Positions 23,141 to 34,364 of a stretch of 64,000 bases of DNA are shown here, piece after piece (the first letter of the stretch is position 1; each line of letters opens with the position of its first letter). Made by a program: the position numbers and the translations under genes. The DNA lies in contig OY757917.1 in assembly GCA_963585895.1 (NCBI GenBank), forward strand, positions 101,599,868-101,663,867, given 5' to 3'. The notes beneath the pieces were generated by a model, which was given only the letters and a program-made list of their open reading frames with translations, was not told the DNA's origin and ran no database searches. Origin of the DNA: Sepioteuthis lessoniana (lineage: Eukaryota; Mollusca; Cephalopoda; Myopsida; Loliginidae).

Positions 23141-23640
23141 AGTTAATCAAATGATATTGACCTAGTTTATGTTATTTAGTCAATCTATCCTTCATTCCAA
23201 TAATTATTTGAGGAGGAGAGGGAATGAAAGAGAGAGAGAGAGAGGTAGAGAGAGGTAGAGAGAGAGAGAGAGGTGGGGATCAGAGAGAGAGAGAGGTGGG
23301 GATCAGAGAGAGAGAGAGGTGGGGATCAGAGAGAGAGAGAGGTGGGGATCAGAGAGAGAGAGAGGTGGGGATCAGAGAGAGAGAGAGGTGGGGATGAGAG
23401 AGAGAGAGAGAGGTGGGGATGAGAGAGAGAGAGGTGGGGATGAGAGAGAGAGAGGTGGGGATGAGAGAGAGAGAGAGAGGTGGGGATGAGAGAGAGAGAG
23501 AGAGGTGGGGATGAGAGAGAGAGAGAGAGGTGGGGATGAGAGAGAGAGAGAGGTGGGGATGAGAGAGAGAGAGAGGTGGGGATGAGAGAGAGAGAGAGGT
23601 GGGGATGAGAGAGAGAGAGAGGTGGGGATGAGAGAGGGGA
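23141..23640 (+). repeat. GA-rich minisatellite, second unit of the duplication
   Basis: The same lead returns (ACCTAGTTTATGTTA, CTTCATTCCAATAATTATTT), but the array units are now GGTGGGGATCAG or GGTGGGGATGAG plus (AG)n. Within the array the GATCAG form occupies the left part (about 23275-23385) and the GATGAG form the rest. Confidence 0.9.
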
Positions 23641-24390
23641 TGAACATGATTTGCTTAAGCACTAACTTGCGATTTGCTCTTGAAATGGTAAGAGAAGAGG
23701 TCGTGGAAAAGAAAAAAGAAAATACACTTTGCAGTGAATACCAAAAATATTTTTCTTTAATGATTCATATTTTAAACCATAATCGAGCCAGTATTATTAT
23801 CATTATTATAGCCCACCATCTGTATCAACAACCTAACATTTTTTTCTCCTTCCTGCTTTGAAAGTGAAAGTCAATCATAGCATTCTCCTTATTAATATTT
23901 CTTGCCTTGGCAAAAGATTAAAAAGCTTTAGAAACAACAGTCTCTTCTTGCGAAGGAAATTGACGATACAAGTAGAGTGAAATCAATAAGTGTACTGGAT
24001 ATGGATACAAAAGATCAGCTTTCTGTGGAAACATTAAACAAAAAAAGTGTAAATCTAGTAACTGTTAAAAAAAAAAAAAAAAATTATTATATATATAAGT
24101 TGATGAGTACAAACAAATTGATTGGTGAAGGGTTCTTCTCTTTCCATGTCTTCTCTGTACACAATTTGAAACAAACATAATATCACCTTCTTTGTTAGCA
24201 GACAAGCTTGTGCAATCCCAGATCCTTTCATTCTGACCCCCACCAACCAAAAAGGTCTTAACTTTTCCTTAGTTTGATTTTCTATAACTCCAATTAAAAA
24301 AAAAGCATCGTTTACATTGAAAATCTGACATCGTCATTATTCTGACAATCAGTTTAGATTAATATCCACACCTGGTCTTATAGAAACAGT
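23641..24390. other. Unannotated stretch
   Basis: Short A-tracts only. No gene recognised. Confidence 0.4.
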
Positions 24391-24880
24391 TTGGTTGGGT
24401 TGGGTTTTATGGCATATCAACCATCGTAGTACATATAAATCAAATACGATTTGCAAACATGTTGATGACATTTTTAAACGAAGCTAAGTTCATAGTTAAA
24501 TGTGCTCAAGTGTTTCTATCAAACTTGAATAATTCCATTTATTATTAATCATTTGTTTGCACACAGTTAAATGGCTTCAAGTATTGCTATGTAACAGTAA
24601 CAATTTCAAATCAGTCATTTGTTTGCACAGTTTAGATGTCAAACAGTTCTATTCGACCCATACATAGGACCCTATTAGGAGTTACCCCTCTGGGTCAGAT
24701 GGACCAGGGAGCAATAGCAATGAAGAGGTACTCCACATTTCCCAAAACAAAAAGGCTGCCATCAGATGGTTTAATGTCATATCCAGGACACTCGTTGGCG
24801 GGGCAGGGTCTTATTCCCTCTGCAGAGATGCAGTCGGTGTATTCCACAACCTCAGCCGACTGGGCTGTATAGAGTCAGGT
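24391..24880 (-). mobile_element. SINE-D copy, near full length
   Basis: Reversed D with all modules: tail TATGGCATATCAACCATCGT, about two array units, body CATAGGACCCTATTAGGAGT, tRNA-like part CCATCAGATGGTTTAATGTC, and a complete 5' hairpin (CAGTCGG at 24831, CCGACTG at 24856). Confidence 0.88.
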
Positions 24881-24939
24881 TAAAATTCTTTCAAGCCATA
24901 TTACGATGGTTTGGTTTCACAACTTTGACTTTAACGGTA

Positions 24940-25275
24940 TAAAAAGCTAAACAGGAACTATGCAAGGATGATGCATATTGTTTTGAACTAATCCTGAAGG
25001 CAGCCTCCAACAAAACAGTAGCTGTACGGCTACTCACCTCCTATCTCACAAACTATCTAAGTAAACCAATGCTTGGTACTGAAGGAGAAGAAAAGACAAA
25101 CTCTATAAGCAACATTCTGACAGATTTCTGCACAAAGGCACACCAGTGTTGGCCAGCCAGTAAAAACTTAAATTCACCAGCTCTGTACAGACATTGAGTG
25201 CCGCCTAGAGGACTCACCAGGTACAAAGGCTAATAGAGAGAGAGTCCAAGGAATCTGTACAGTCAACATGACTTA
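24940..25275 (+). mobile_element. LINE-X 3' end (decayed ORF2 C-terminus)
   Basis: Readable pieces are NYARMMHIVLN near 24957, RQPPTKQ, LYGYSPPISQTI near 25025-25060, then IHQLCTDIECRLEDSPG near 25170-25230. Same region as the copy at 50680. Stops and frame changes; inactive. Confidence 0.75.
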
Positions 25276-25344
25276 GTGATGGCCCTATCATTTTTCAGCC
25301 AATGTGTTCCCCAGCCCTTTTTCAAGTGCATCTTACATCACCTT

Positions 25345-25381
<37 letters not shown>

Positions 25382-26187
25382 TTTAATCCACTAAAAATAT
25401 TTCAAATTATCACAAAACTGATGTTCAATAGTGAAATTTAAAAAAAAAAATAAAAAAAAATCAGATTAAAAAGGAATGAAAAAATTACTAAATAACAATC
25501 AAGTATCATTGGATTTAATATACACCCGAAGGCAACTGGAAAACATGATAAAAGATGAAGATAACCAATCCTAACAAATTCATTGAACAATATCACAGAT
25601 GTTCCAAATAGAAGAAATCAATACAATACATTTTTCTTTGCTCTTCAACAGAGAAATACTAATCTCTTGCAAAGACAAGTTTACATAGCTTATTAAATCA
25701 AGTCGGGTTTTTTTTTTTGTTTAACCAAGATTTAAATGAATAAAAGTTTCAAAAATGAATATGAATTGTGAAGATTGTGGAATATTTTTCCAATAAAACA
25801 TAAAATGAGATAAAGAAAAGTTCTCCACCCAACTAAGAGAATGAGACCAAGAGTCATGAAATATAAGTGATATTACCATTTTCCCCAAATATCTGTAAGT
25901 TTCTTTAACCCCTAAAAGAAAATATATATACACACACATATTTGGGCAGCATATCCTCATTGAGGTATATCTGATTAAATATAACTGACAATCAAGCAGT
26001 AAAATACAGCATTTTATTTATACTAGTTCAATTTTTTTTTAATTTTATATATGGCAACAATAGCTACAGACATTTAAGTACATTAGCACAGGTTTCAAAA
26101 TATATTTTGTTGAGGTTTTCTAATGTGAAGGGCTTTGAGAATTTGTAGTTTTTGTAAAAAATTACACCAGTATAAAAATAAAATGCT

Positions 26188-26244
<57 letters not shown>

Positions 26245-26440
26245 AAGGATTAGCTCAAACAACTGTCTTCCAATTGAGAGAATGCTTGCTTGGCTTCTTA
26301 GATTGTCATAAAATTTCCATCCATGTAGTCTTGCACCATACAAAATGAAAAAATTAATACACTTGAAGATTTACATCATAATCAAGCCAGTATCATTATT
26401 ACTCACTTCCCAATGAATAACCATCCAAATAGTATTTCAA
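25276..26440. other. AT-rich stretch with A-tract and (AT)n
   Basis: A-tract at about 25351-25379 and an (AT)n run at about 26193-26242. No gene recognised. Confidence 0.6.
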
Positions 26441-26560
26441 ATTGCAAACCAAAGTTAAGTAGCAATGAGCTGCCTGATCAGTACTGGAATGGGTGACCAC
26501 TTAATTCCAGGTTCTGTAAGCATGTATGCCAGATTAAGGAAAGTTTAGTAAATAAAACCT
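26441..26560 (+). mobile_element. 5S rRNA-like repeat, copy 1
   Basis: AAAGTTAAGTAGCAATGAGC then GATCAGTACTGGAATGGGTG, ACCACTTAATTCCAGG and TTCTGTAAGCAT follow the 3' half of eukaryotic 5S rRNA, including the internal control region. The tail ATGCCAGATTAAGGAAA is not 5S. The same head-plus-tail pair recurs at 54863-54970, which argues for a 5S-derived SINE (SINE3 type) rather than two independent pseudogenes. Confidence 0.65.
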
Positions 26561-26931
26561 TTTTAATTGAAAATGGATTTGAAATGATAAAATCTAGACC
26601 TTGTGTCACACAGGAATATGTTCCTTTTGAGTTATGGTAAAAATGTTTGCATATAACCAACTTCAGAAAAAGCTTTGATATAATGAAGTGGATAGAGACT
26701 TATCAAGTAAAATCTTTTTTCTTAAAAATAAAAAAAAATAAATTGCTAAAAATAAATAAAAGGCAAACTTTTTTTTTTTTTTTTAAGCTGGAGTTAATAC
26801 ATTCTCACATCCACCGAACCCATTCAAAATTGCTTTTCACTTTTAATCACACTTGACAGCTTTGTTTTGATAATTAGGTAAATGAGAGGATTTGCAAAAT
26901 AATAACTCGGTCAATAAGAAGTCATTAAAGA

Positions 26932-27170
26932 TGGTTTGGTTTCTTTGTTTAATGGCATATCAACTCTTTTTAGGTTATTTAATGCCAAAGCCATTCTCCT
27001 AGAATAACAGTAGTGGTACTATTTAACCCATAGCTGGGAGGATAAGAGGGTTCATACCTTTCCCAAGGGTATTTGCCCAAAAGTGAACGTAATAGCGCGA
27101 CTGGAGTACGAACTCGCATACTAAGATTCCGCAGTCCATCACTTTAACCATTACACCACGAGGACACCCC
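26932..27170 (-). mobile_element. SINE-C copy, full length with perfect TSD
   Basis: Reversed C from the tail (AATGGCATATCAACTCTTTT) through the core (ACTATTTAACCCATAGCTGG, CCCAAGGGTATTTGCCC) to box B (GGAGTACGAACTC) and box A (TTTAACCATTACACCACGAG). A perfect 13-bp duplication, AAGTCATTAAAGA, flanks it at 26919-26931 and 27171-27183. This fixes the family at about 239 bp and shows that the shared tail really is its 3' end. Confidence 0.95.
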
Positions 27171-27464
27171 AAGTCATTAAAGAGTGCCAATCTCACAAAA
27201 CACCAGTAAAATTCTTCATGGTAGTCAAAAATAATATCTATGCTGAAATTATGTTATTGTTATTATCCAAATTAATACCCTCTTTCAATAATTTTTTTTT
27301 TTTTGCGTTTCAAAAGGGACCCAGAACTGCAATAATGTTGGCATACAAACTAGAGTGACAATCATCAAAGGATGACCCCCTTCTACAATAGTAAGAAACA
27401 AAAACATTTATGCAATCATCAGGCTGTTAAACAACCTTCTTAAGCCTTTCACTATTTATTATAA

Positions 27465-27865
27465 AGTTCATTTTTAAATTGATTTTAACGGCACTTCAAC
27501 TTGCCAAAGGCTATTTTATGACTAGATGTTAGGAATCACTATCATTGAGCATTCATACTGACATTTTTTGTGAACTTGTTTCTTAAGTGTTTTTTTCCTT
27601 CATGGGGATTAAATATGAATAATTTTGAAACGAACATATGACACATAGATGAGACCCCCCCCAACAGGGGCTACCGCGATAGGTCAGAGTAGACCTGGAA
27701 GTAATGGCAATGAAAGAGTACTCCACACTCCTCAGATATCTAAAACTACAGCCTTATTATCAGATGCAGTTTAGTGTCCTATCCAGGACACCCCATTTTT
27801 TTTGGTACGGGGGTGGGGAGCGGTCTTAACCCTGTGCAGAGGAATTTAGTCAATCTTTAAGTATT
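27465..27865 (-). mobile_element. SINE-D copy with variant tail
   Basis: Variant tail (GGCTATTTTATGACTAGATG, ATCATTGAGCATTCATACTG), body CATAGATGAGACC, tRNA-like part ATCAGATGCAGTTTAGTGTC, and a damaged 5' module. The array is nearly absent. It belongs with the copy at 17808. Confidence 0.7.
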
Positions 27866-28619
27866 GCTGAGAGAACATCATTTTTATAGGTTGTTAGAAA
27901 GATGCTGAAATTTTATAAATTCTCAGCCATCTATGGCTATAGTATGAAAATGTAATTTTTTTTTTTTTTGCATTTACAGTGAGCAGTTTTGTCACTTATC
28001 TTTCATGTTCTTTCCTTTCAACTCTGTTGGTTCTACAGGACAAATTCTCTTAGATTGATAAACAGCTTCTAAACTGACCCACTTCTGACAAACTTTGCAG
28101 AACTGTCCTACAACCAAATTTTCAAGCCTTCAGATATTAACATTTTTTTTTTTTTCCTTTTTAAAAGCCAATATTTACATTGCTAGGATATAGAGCCTTG
28201 AAATTCCCTATAACATAAAAATACAGCATTCCTTGTTGGCAAGACAGGTTGGCAGCTAAAACAAAATTAGCCAATCCAGCACAAACACAAAACATATGAC
28301 ACCATAAACATAAGGAGTCACAGGCCAAGCAAAGCAAATAAATAACAAGCAGATCAATATAAAAAAATGTTCAGTAAAATATCAAAAATAGGGTCACTTG
28401 CAAACACACCCGATATAGCCATAAACAAAACTACATATCTTAAAAGATCAGGCCACCTGCAACAAGCAACCCAGTATATCTATAATAAAAACTGGTCAAG
28501 CCAATCATGCCAACAAGCAGATATCTAGTTTAGTAAAACTGGATAACATTAAATATGCCACATTTTGCAAAGGGGAAGACAACTACAAATAAAATATACC
28601 TAAAAAGAAAAAATACAAC
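27866..28619. other. Unannotated stretch
   Basis: Two T runs (near 27957 and 28143) and no recognised gene or repeat family. Confidence 0.4.
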
Positions 28620-29200
28620 CATGTTGGTTGGTTTGGTTTTATGGCATATCAACCTTTGTAGGTTATTTAATGCTAAATCCATTTTATCCAAAAAAGTAAA
28701 TTTGGTGACCTTAGTCAAGGGTGACCCGAAGGAGGCATCAAGTACCATTTTTTGAGTCTTTGGTATGACTTGCCCTAGGATTGAACCCAGGTCTCCCAGG
28801 CCATTGGTGAACACTACCTATCATGTCAATGTCTGGTACATTTATACAAATCAGTTCTATTTCTTACAATTCAGTTTAGCATAAGTACACAATTTAATTG
28901 TCAAAATCATTTCTATTTCAAGTTATTCAGTTTAGTCAAACAGTTCTAATTCAGTTAAGCATAAGTATGCAGTTTAGTTCTATTTGACTCATAGATAGGA
29001 CCCTATCAGGTGCTACCACTCCAGGCCAGAGTTGACCGGGGGAGCAATGGCAATGAAGGGGTGCTCCGCATTCCAAAGCTCCAGCATTACTGGAACCTCA
29101 CCCTCAGATTGTTTGTCATATCCAGGACACTTGTTTGGGGGGGGGTCTTACCCCTCTGCATAGATGCAGTGTGTATTCTTCAGCCCCAGCCAACAGAATA
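28620..29200 (-). mobile_element. SINE-D copy hosting a SINE-B
   Basis: Reversed D: tail TATGGCATATCAACCTTTGT at 28640, interrupted by SINE-B at about 28694-28845, then array units (ACAATTCAGTTTAGCATAAG), body GATAGGACCCTATCAGGTGC, tRNA-like part and a damaged 5' module (GCAGTGTGTATTCTTCAGCC). Confidence 0.8.
28694..28845 (-). mobile_element. SINE-B copy, internally deleted, nested in SINE-D
   Basis: Reversed B: TTTGGTGACCTTAGTCAAGG is the body end, then the copy jumps to GGAGGCATCAAGTACC, GTCTTTGGTATGACTTGCCC and box B GGATTGAACCCAGG. About 130 bp of body is missing. No clean TSD found. Confidence 0.75.
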
Positions 29201-29394
29201 TTTTAAGTTTTCACCTTTATTTCTGAGCTAAAGGGTCAAATTATTAAATAAAGAATTATGATAAAATGGGCCAACTACATTAAAACAAAAATAGATAAGC
29301 AAATGTGGGTTATGTAGTGATAGAGATGAAATGATTAATTACATAATGAATGTAGCAAATTTGCACAAAAAGAGTGTAAGACATAACTGGGTTG

Positions 29395-29800
29395 GGAAGG
29401 AGATCCACTGGGAATTATGCAAAAAATTGAAATTTGACCATGCAAACAAGTGATTTATGCACAAACCAGAATCTGTCCAGTAGGAGATGCACAAAGCTCT
29501 CTAGGATTTTGAGATGCAAACAGAACCTAATCCTGGCCCCACACAACTGGACCTAGTGATAGTCAAGAAAAAAAAAAAAAAAAAAAAAAGAAGAGGACCT
29601 GCAACATTTTGCCATCCCAGCAGACTAGAGTAAAATTAAAAGAAAGCAAAAAGAGATAAATATCTCAACCTTGCTTGAAAGCTAAAAATCTATGGAACAT
29701 GAAGATGATGGTAATATCAATTGCAATTGATGCACTTGGAACAATCTTCAAAGGATTGGTAAAGGGATTGGAAGACTTGGAAATAAGAGGACAAGTCTGT
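29395..29800 (+). mobile_element. LINE-Y 3' end (decayed ORF2 C-terminus)
   Basis: Readable stretches of the region after reverse transcriptase: HWELCKK-like sequence at 29409, FDHANKWFMHKPESVQ-like at 29440-29485, ALWDFEMQTE-like near 29500, DLVIVK at 29553, then an A-tract of about 22 where Lys/Arg-rich sequence is expected. Next come KKRDKYLNLA at 29655, LWNMKMMVISIAIDALGT at 29690, and KGLVKGLEDLEIRGQ up to 29800. This pattern (LARELKKLWNMKV...GALGTV...LEDLEIRGR) is a common non-LTR signature in marine invertebrates. Several frame changes; inactive. Confidence 0.75.
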
Positions 29801-30753
29801 TTGCTTCACAGTAATAATTACCATTTGTACTTTAAATTTTTACCTAAATTGACAACCATATCAGTTACACAGTACAAGGTTGTAATAGTTTAACAACTGA
29901 TGAAATATTAAGAATGTTCTGATATTTTTTTTAAAATAAAATGAAGATTGTTGTCCTAATTTTACCAACGTTATTTAATTACATTTAAAATATAAATTTG
30001 TATTCAGATTTTTTTCTTTGGACAGCTGAACATTCAATGTTGTCATGAACATTTCAACCATTCCACAATTTTTATCAGGTGTTTTGTCTGAAGGGCAAGA
30101 ATGAGTCTTTCTTTCTGGCATGTTAATATATGCAGATAGTACACTTGAAGAAATTAAAGTGTCTTAAGAAAAATAAATTTGGGACATAAATGATTCTTAA
30201 AGTTAAAGAAATTATCATTTGAAGACATCCAAATGATTGTGTGCCTAACAATATATTCAGAGGATGTATTTATTCATAAACAAATAAGCCGATGTTTAAT
30301 GTTTTTTTTTTAAACAATCTTCAGGCTGATGTTATGTGATGTCTCATCTCAAAAATTCTAAATGAAAAAAAATGAGAAAATAGAACTAAGAATTTTTCCA
30401 TTTTTTTTTTTTTTTTTTGTTTCATTTGAAAATTCTTTGAACGAGACTATCATAAACATTGCCCTGAAGATGGATAAAAAAAGATTTTTTAAATCGTTGG
30501 TTTATTATTTATATATAAATACATCTCAATATCTTGTTAACCATATGTAACTTGCCAGAATTGTTGGTAGGTAATCAAATCATTGATTAGCTGAGAAAGC
30601 AGAAAGTCCCAGTCAATGATATCCCAAAGAAAAGGACAAAAAAAAAAAAAAAAAGCATGAAGAAATTTAAGGAAATAGTTTTTTAAAATAGATTTTATAT
30701 AATGGCAGATTCCAAATTCTTTTAGATAAGTATATAATATAAAAAGGGGGCGG

Positions 30754-30787
<34 letters not shown>

Positions 30788-31508
30788 CAGTCTTGGAAAA
30801 ATTACATGATAACAATTACACATAAAATATAAGATATGAAAAAAAAAAATAAAGTTACATATTTGTATATTATAAAAAGCCTCAATAGGAAATAACTTTG
30901 GCTGATATACAAATTCACCTAAAGGCAAACTGCTGTGTTTATATCCTGTATTTTCAGATTATTCTAAAAATTGGAACCTTCCCAATCTTCTAAAAATAAG
31001 AGTATCAACTAAAGCCTAAAAACTTAAGATAAAAAATAAAAATAGTTTTTGAATAAAAAAAAAAAATAAATAAATAAAAAGCAGAAACTACAGATAAAAA
31101 TGGCTGAAATGTCCATTTCTTTTTTTTTTTTTTTTTTTTTTTTTAAATCGTACTGTAAATGAGATATCATCCTTAGTTGGCATATTAGTTTATACAAAAA
31201 CAATTCAAAATTTTTTTTTTTTAAGGCCACAACATTTATACCTTTACAATTATACTAATTTCTCTCTTCACTCAAACAGAAAGCAAAAAAAGAAAATGAA
31301 AATAAAAAGACAAAATTTACTTCAAATAAAAATAAACCAAATTAACAGTTATATAATAATTTATATTTACATATACTCCAAGTAGTTACTTAGATTTAAA
31401 TGATGGGAAAACGATTTAAACTTTATTATATATCATTTTGATAAAGTAACTGTGTTAGGTTTACAGGAAGCTGGTTTAAGGGATACCATAATTTAACAGA
31501 TTAGAGTT
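29801..31508. other. AT-rich stretch, repeat-poor
   Basis: (AT)n at about 30757-30785 and a T run of about 25 at 31120-31144, one of only two T runs of 20 or more on this strand. No gene recognised. Confidence 0.5.
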
Positions 31509-31640
31509 ATTGATTTTAAAAGCATATCAACCTGTTCAGGATTATTTTATGACTAGCAGTTAGAGAATCACATTCATTGTACACTTATATTTTTTGTAGT
31601 AGCTTAAGTTTTTATTTCTTGCACAGTTTGGTTGAGGTTT
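31509..31640 (-). mobile_element. SINE-D variant-tail fragment
   Basis: AAAAGCATATCAACCTG, GGATTATTTTATGACTAGCA and CACATTCATTGTACACTTAT match the variant tail at 17808 and 27480. Nothing of the body is left. Confidence 0.6.
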
Positions 31641-31649
31641 AAGAACCTA

Positions 31650-31883
31650 GTTTGTTTGTTTGATGATATATCAACCTTCTTGGGTTATTTAATGCCAAAC
31701 CCATCCTTCTAGAAGAACAGCAGTGGTACTATTTAACCCATAGCTGGGAGAATAAGAGGGTTCATACCTCCCCCCACCAAGAGTATTTGCCTGGAAGTAA
31801 ACAATAGCGCAATTGGAGTTTGAACTCGCATGATATGATTCTGCCATCCAGAAGCTTTAACCATTAGACCATGAGGACACCCC
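31650..31883 (-). mobile_element. SINE-C copy, full length
   Basis: Reversed C: tail GATATATCAACCTTCTTGGG, core GTGGTACTATTTAACCCATA, box B region GGAGTTTGAACTCGC, box A TTTAACCATTAGACCATGAG. Possible weak duplication CTAGTTTG / CTTAGTTTG at the two ends. Confidence 0.85.
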
Positions 31884-31889
31884 ACTTAG

Positions 31890-32400
31890 TTTGAAGGAGT
31901 TTTATGGTATATCAACCATCATTGGTTATCTAATACCCAATTCTGTTTTTACATATATATTAAATACACAATCTGTAAACACAGACAATTAAATGATCAA
32001 ACAGATCTATTTCTAACAATTCAGTTTAGCATAAGTATTGCTAAGTATTACTAACAATTCAATTACACATCAGTCATTTGTTTACACACAGTTAAATGAT
32101 TAAAGTTATTTCAAACAATTCAATTTAGTATGTCATTTGTTTGCACTCAGTTTAAATGTCAAACAGTTCTATTTGACACAAAGATAGGATGCTATCAGGT
32201 GCTACAACTCTGGGTCAGAGTGGGCCTGAGAGCAATGGCAATGAAGGGGTACTCTGCATTCCCCAAAGCTCCAACATTACAGGAGCCTTACCATCAAATT
32301 GTTTAATGTCATATACAAGATGCTCGTTGGGGGAGGGGGGGGTCCTATCCATTTGCCGAGATGCAATAGGTGTATTCTACAGCTCCAGCCAACTGGGCTG
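31890..32400 (-). mobile_element. SINE-D copy, near full length
   Basis: Reversed D: tail TATGGTATATCAACCATCAT, two to three array units (AACAATTCAATTACACATCA, TTTGTTTACACACAGTTAAA), body, tRNA-like part CCATCAAATTGTTTAATGTC, 5' module GGTGTATTCTACAGCTCCAG. It abuts SINE-C on the left. Confidence 0.85.
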
Positions 32401-32424
32401 AAATAAGGATTTTCATATAAAACC

Positions 32425-32605
32425 ATTTCACCCCAAGATGGGACCATAACAATCAACTGTGGGTCAGAGTGGATAATGACAATGAAGGTATACTCCATAC
32501 TACTCTAGAGCCTCACCATCAGATCGGTTTAGCATCATACCCAAGACTACCTATTTTGAAGAGTTTTACCCCTCCACAGGAGATACAGTCAGTGTATTTT
32601 AATCA
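32425..32605 (-). mobile_element. SINE-D fragment (head and body)
   Basis: CCCCAAGATGGGACCATAAC, GACAATGAAGGTATACTCCA, CACCATCAGATCGGTTTAGC and ACAGTCAGTGTATTTTAA. No tail or array. It lies directly beside the copy at 31890. Confidence 0.7.
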
Positions 32606-32754
32606 AGTGTAGAGGTATTGATTAGGGGTTGCAAAATCCTCCTGGTATCTTAAGAGATAACTTTTGGAGAACTAATCTAAACGCACTATATTGTTAAATA
32701 ATTGCTTTGAGTTTAAACCCCTCACCAAGGGTGACAAATCTACTGAAATATAAG

Positions 32755-33580
32755 ATGGTTTGGTTTGTTGGGTTTTATGGCATATCAACCTTTGTAGGTT
32801 ATTTAACACCAAATCCATTTTTATGTAAATAATCTGTTCTATTTCAAATAATTCAGTTTAGCATAAGTACACCGTTTAATTGTCAAAAACATTTCTATTT
32901 CAAACTATTCAAGCAGTTATATGTAACAATTCAGTTAAGTGTAAATACAGTTTTAATGTCGAAAAACAGTTCTATTTCAAATAATTCAGTTGAGCATAAG
33001 CACACAGTTTAGATACAAGTACAGTTTGTCCAAAACATTTCTATTTCAAACAATTCAGTTTAGCATAAGTATGCTGTTAGTTCTATTTAACCCATAGATA
33101 GGGCCCTATCAGGTGCTACCACTCCAGGCCAGTGTGGACCTGGGAGCGATGGCAATGAAGGGGTACTCCGCATTCCCCAAAGCTCCAGCACTGCTGGAAC
33201 CTCACCATCAGATTGTTTCGTGTCATATCCAGGACACTCGTTGGGGGGGGGTTTACCCCTCAACAGAGGTGCAGTCAGTGATTCTACAACCCCAGCTGAC
33301 TGGGCAATACACAGAGTTAAATGTCAAAGTTTTATTTCAGATAATTCAGTTCAGCATAAGTACACAGATAGGACCCTTATCAGGTGCTACCACTCTGGGC
33401 CAGAGTAGACCTGGGAGCAATGGCAATGAAGGGGTACTCTGCATTCCCCAAAGCTCCAGCATTGCTGGAACCTCACCATCAGATTGTTTAGTGTCGTATC
33501 CAGGACACTCGTGGGGGGGGGTCTGACCCCTCTGCAGAGAAGCAGTCGGTGTATTCTACAGCCCCAGCCGACTGGGCAAT
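32755..33580 (-). mobile_element. SINE-D copy with duplicated head (dimer)
   Basis: From the left: tail TATGGCATATCAACCTTTGT, at least four short array units ending GCATAAG, then a complete body-head-hairpin unit (about 33065-33305). A short linker with array sequence (TTCAGATAATTCAGTTCAGC) follows, then a second complete body-head-hairpin (about 33365-33580). Hairpin arms: CAGTCAG/CTGACTG at 33272/33296 and CAGTCGG/CCGACTG at 33543/33568. Reading on the minus strand this is head-head-tail. Confidence 0.85.
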
Positions 33581-33926
33581 GAAATATAAGAGTTTGTGGG
33601 AGAGAGAATTCTATGGTGCAGAGAGGAATAAATTTTTAAAAAATGAAAAAATTTAAATATGAAGGATTTTTTAATGGAAAAAAAAATAAATTTAGGTCAA
33701 TTACATCCTTGGTTAACTAATGAAAACAATCCACAAGTGGAAAATGTAATAACATGACTGTTCTACAACAATAATTATACTTTATCTGCACTAAGTTGGC
33801 AACCTGAAAACAAGAAAGGTCTTCCATAGTTGAAAAAGGTCATTGTCAGCATTTCTGGCTAGTCCTAAGAGAATCAGTATATTTTTTTTTTGTTCAGTGC
33901 AGAAAACTTGTTTGTAATCAAGCCAA
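33581..33926. other. Unannotated stretch
   Basis: No gene recognised. Confidence 0.4.
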
Positions 33927-33940
33927 CTCCCAGATTACTT

Positions 33941-34071
33941 CAGGGCACCTCAAGTGGTGTAATGGTTAGAGAGTTAAACTAGCAGGCCTTTGTTAGGAAA
34001 TTCACTTCTCACAGCATGCCCCCATACTTCTGGCCTTGTGCTAAACTTAAGCTAAGCTTAGTAAATGATAC
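33941..34071 (+). mobile_element. SINE-F copy, 131 bp, perfect TSD
   Basis: GGCACCTCAAGTGGTGTAAT carries box A (GTGGTGTAATGGTTAGAGAG). Box B is degraded. The 3' part CTGGCCTTGTGCTAAACTTA ends near AAATGATAC. A perfect 14-bp duplication, CTCCCAGATTACTT, flanks it at 33927-33940 and 34072-34085. A relative lies at 53961-54072. It is the shortest SINE in the window and lacks the A/C core. Confidence 0.85.
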
Positions 34072-34364
34072 CTCCCAGATTACTTGTCTCCAGGAATCTG
34101 GTGTTATTTACTAAGCTTTGTTTAATCTGCCACAGTCCACTGGTTGCTTACAGTAACAGCTATAACGAAATGATCACCCATCGAAGTCCAAAGAGCAAGT
34201 TCATTGCTGCTTAACTTTAGCAACTCAAAAAGAACTTTCAATAGGACTAAAGCATAAGTCTCCAGGAATTTTTGGTGCTTATTAACAAATAAAATTGAAA
34301 TATTACCTCTGTCACAGGGTAGTTATAACATCTGCATATAATTTTATCAACTAAACGTTAGGCT

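Noticed and set aside
22741-23640. CRISPR-like array
   Set aside because: Units are contiguous without unique spacers, and the sequence is eukaryotic minisatellite.
22680-23662. Ser/Leu/Pro-rich readings of 156 and 96 codons on the minus strand
   Set aside because: Products of the GA-rich minisatellites; no start context or non-repeat sequence.
26451-26525. Functional 5S rRNA gene
   Set aside because: Only the 3' half is present and it is diverged; no 5' half and no tandem array.
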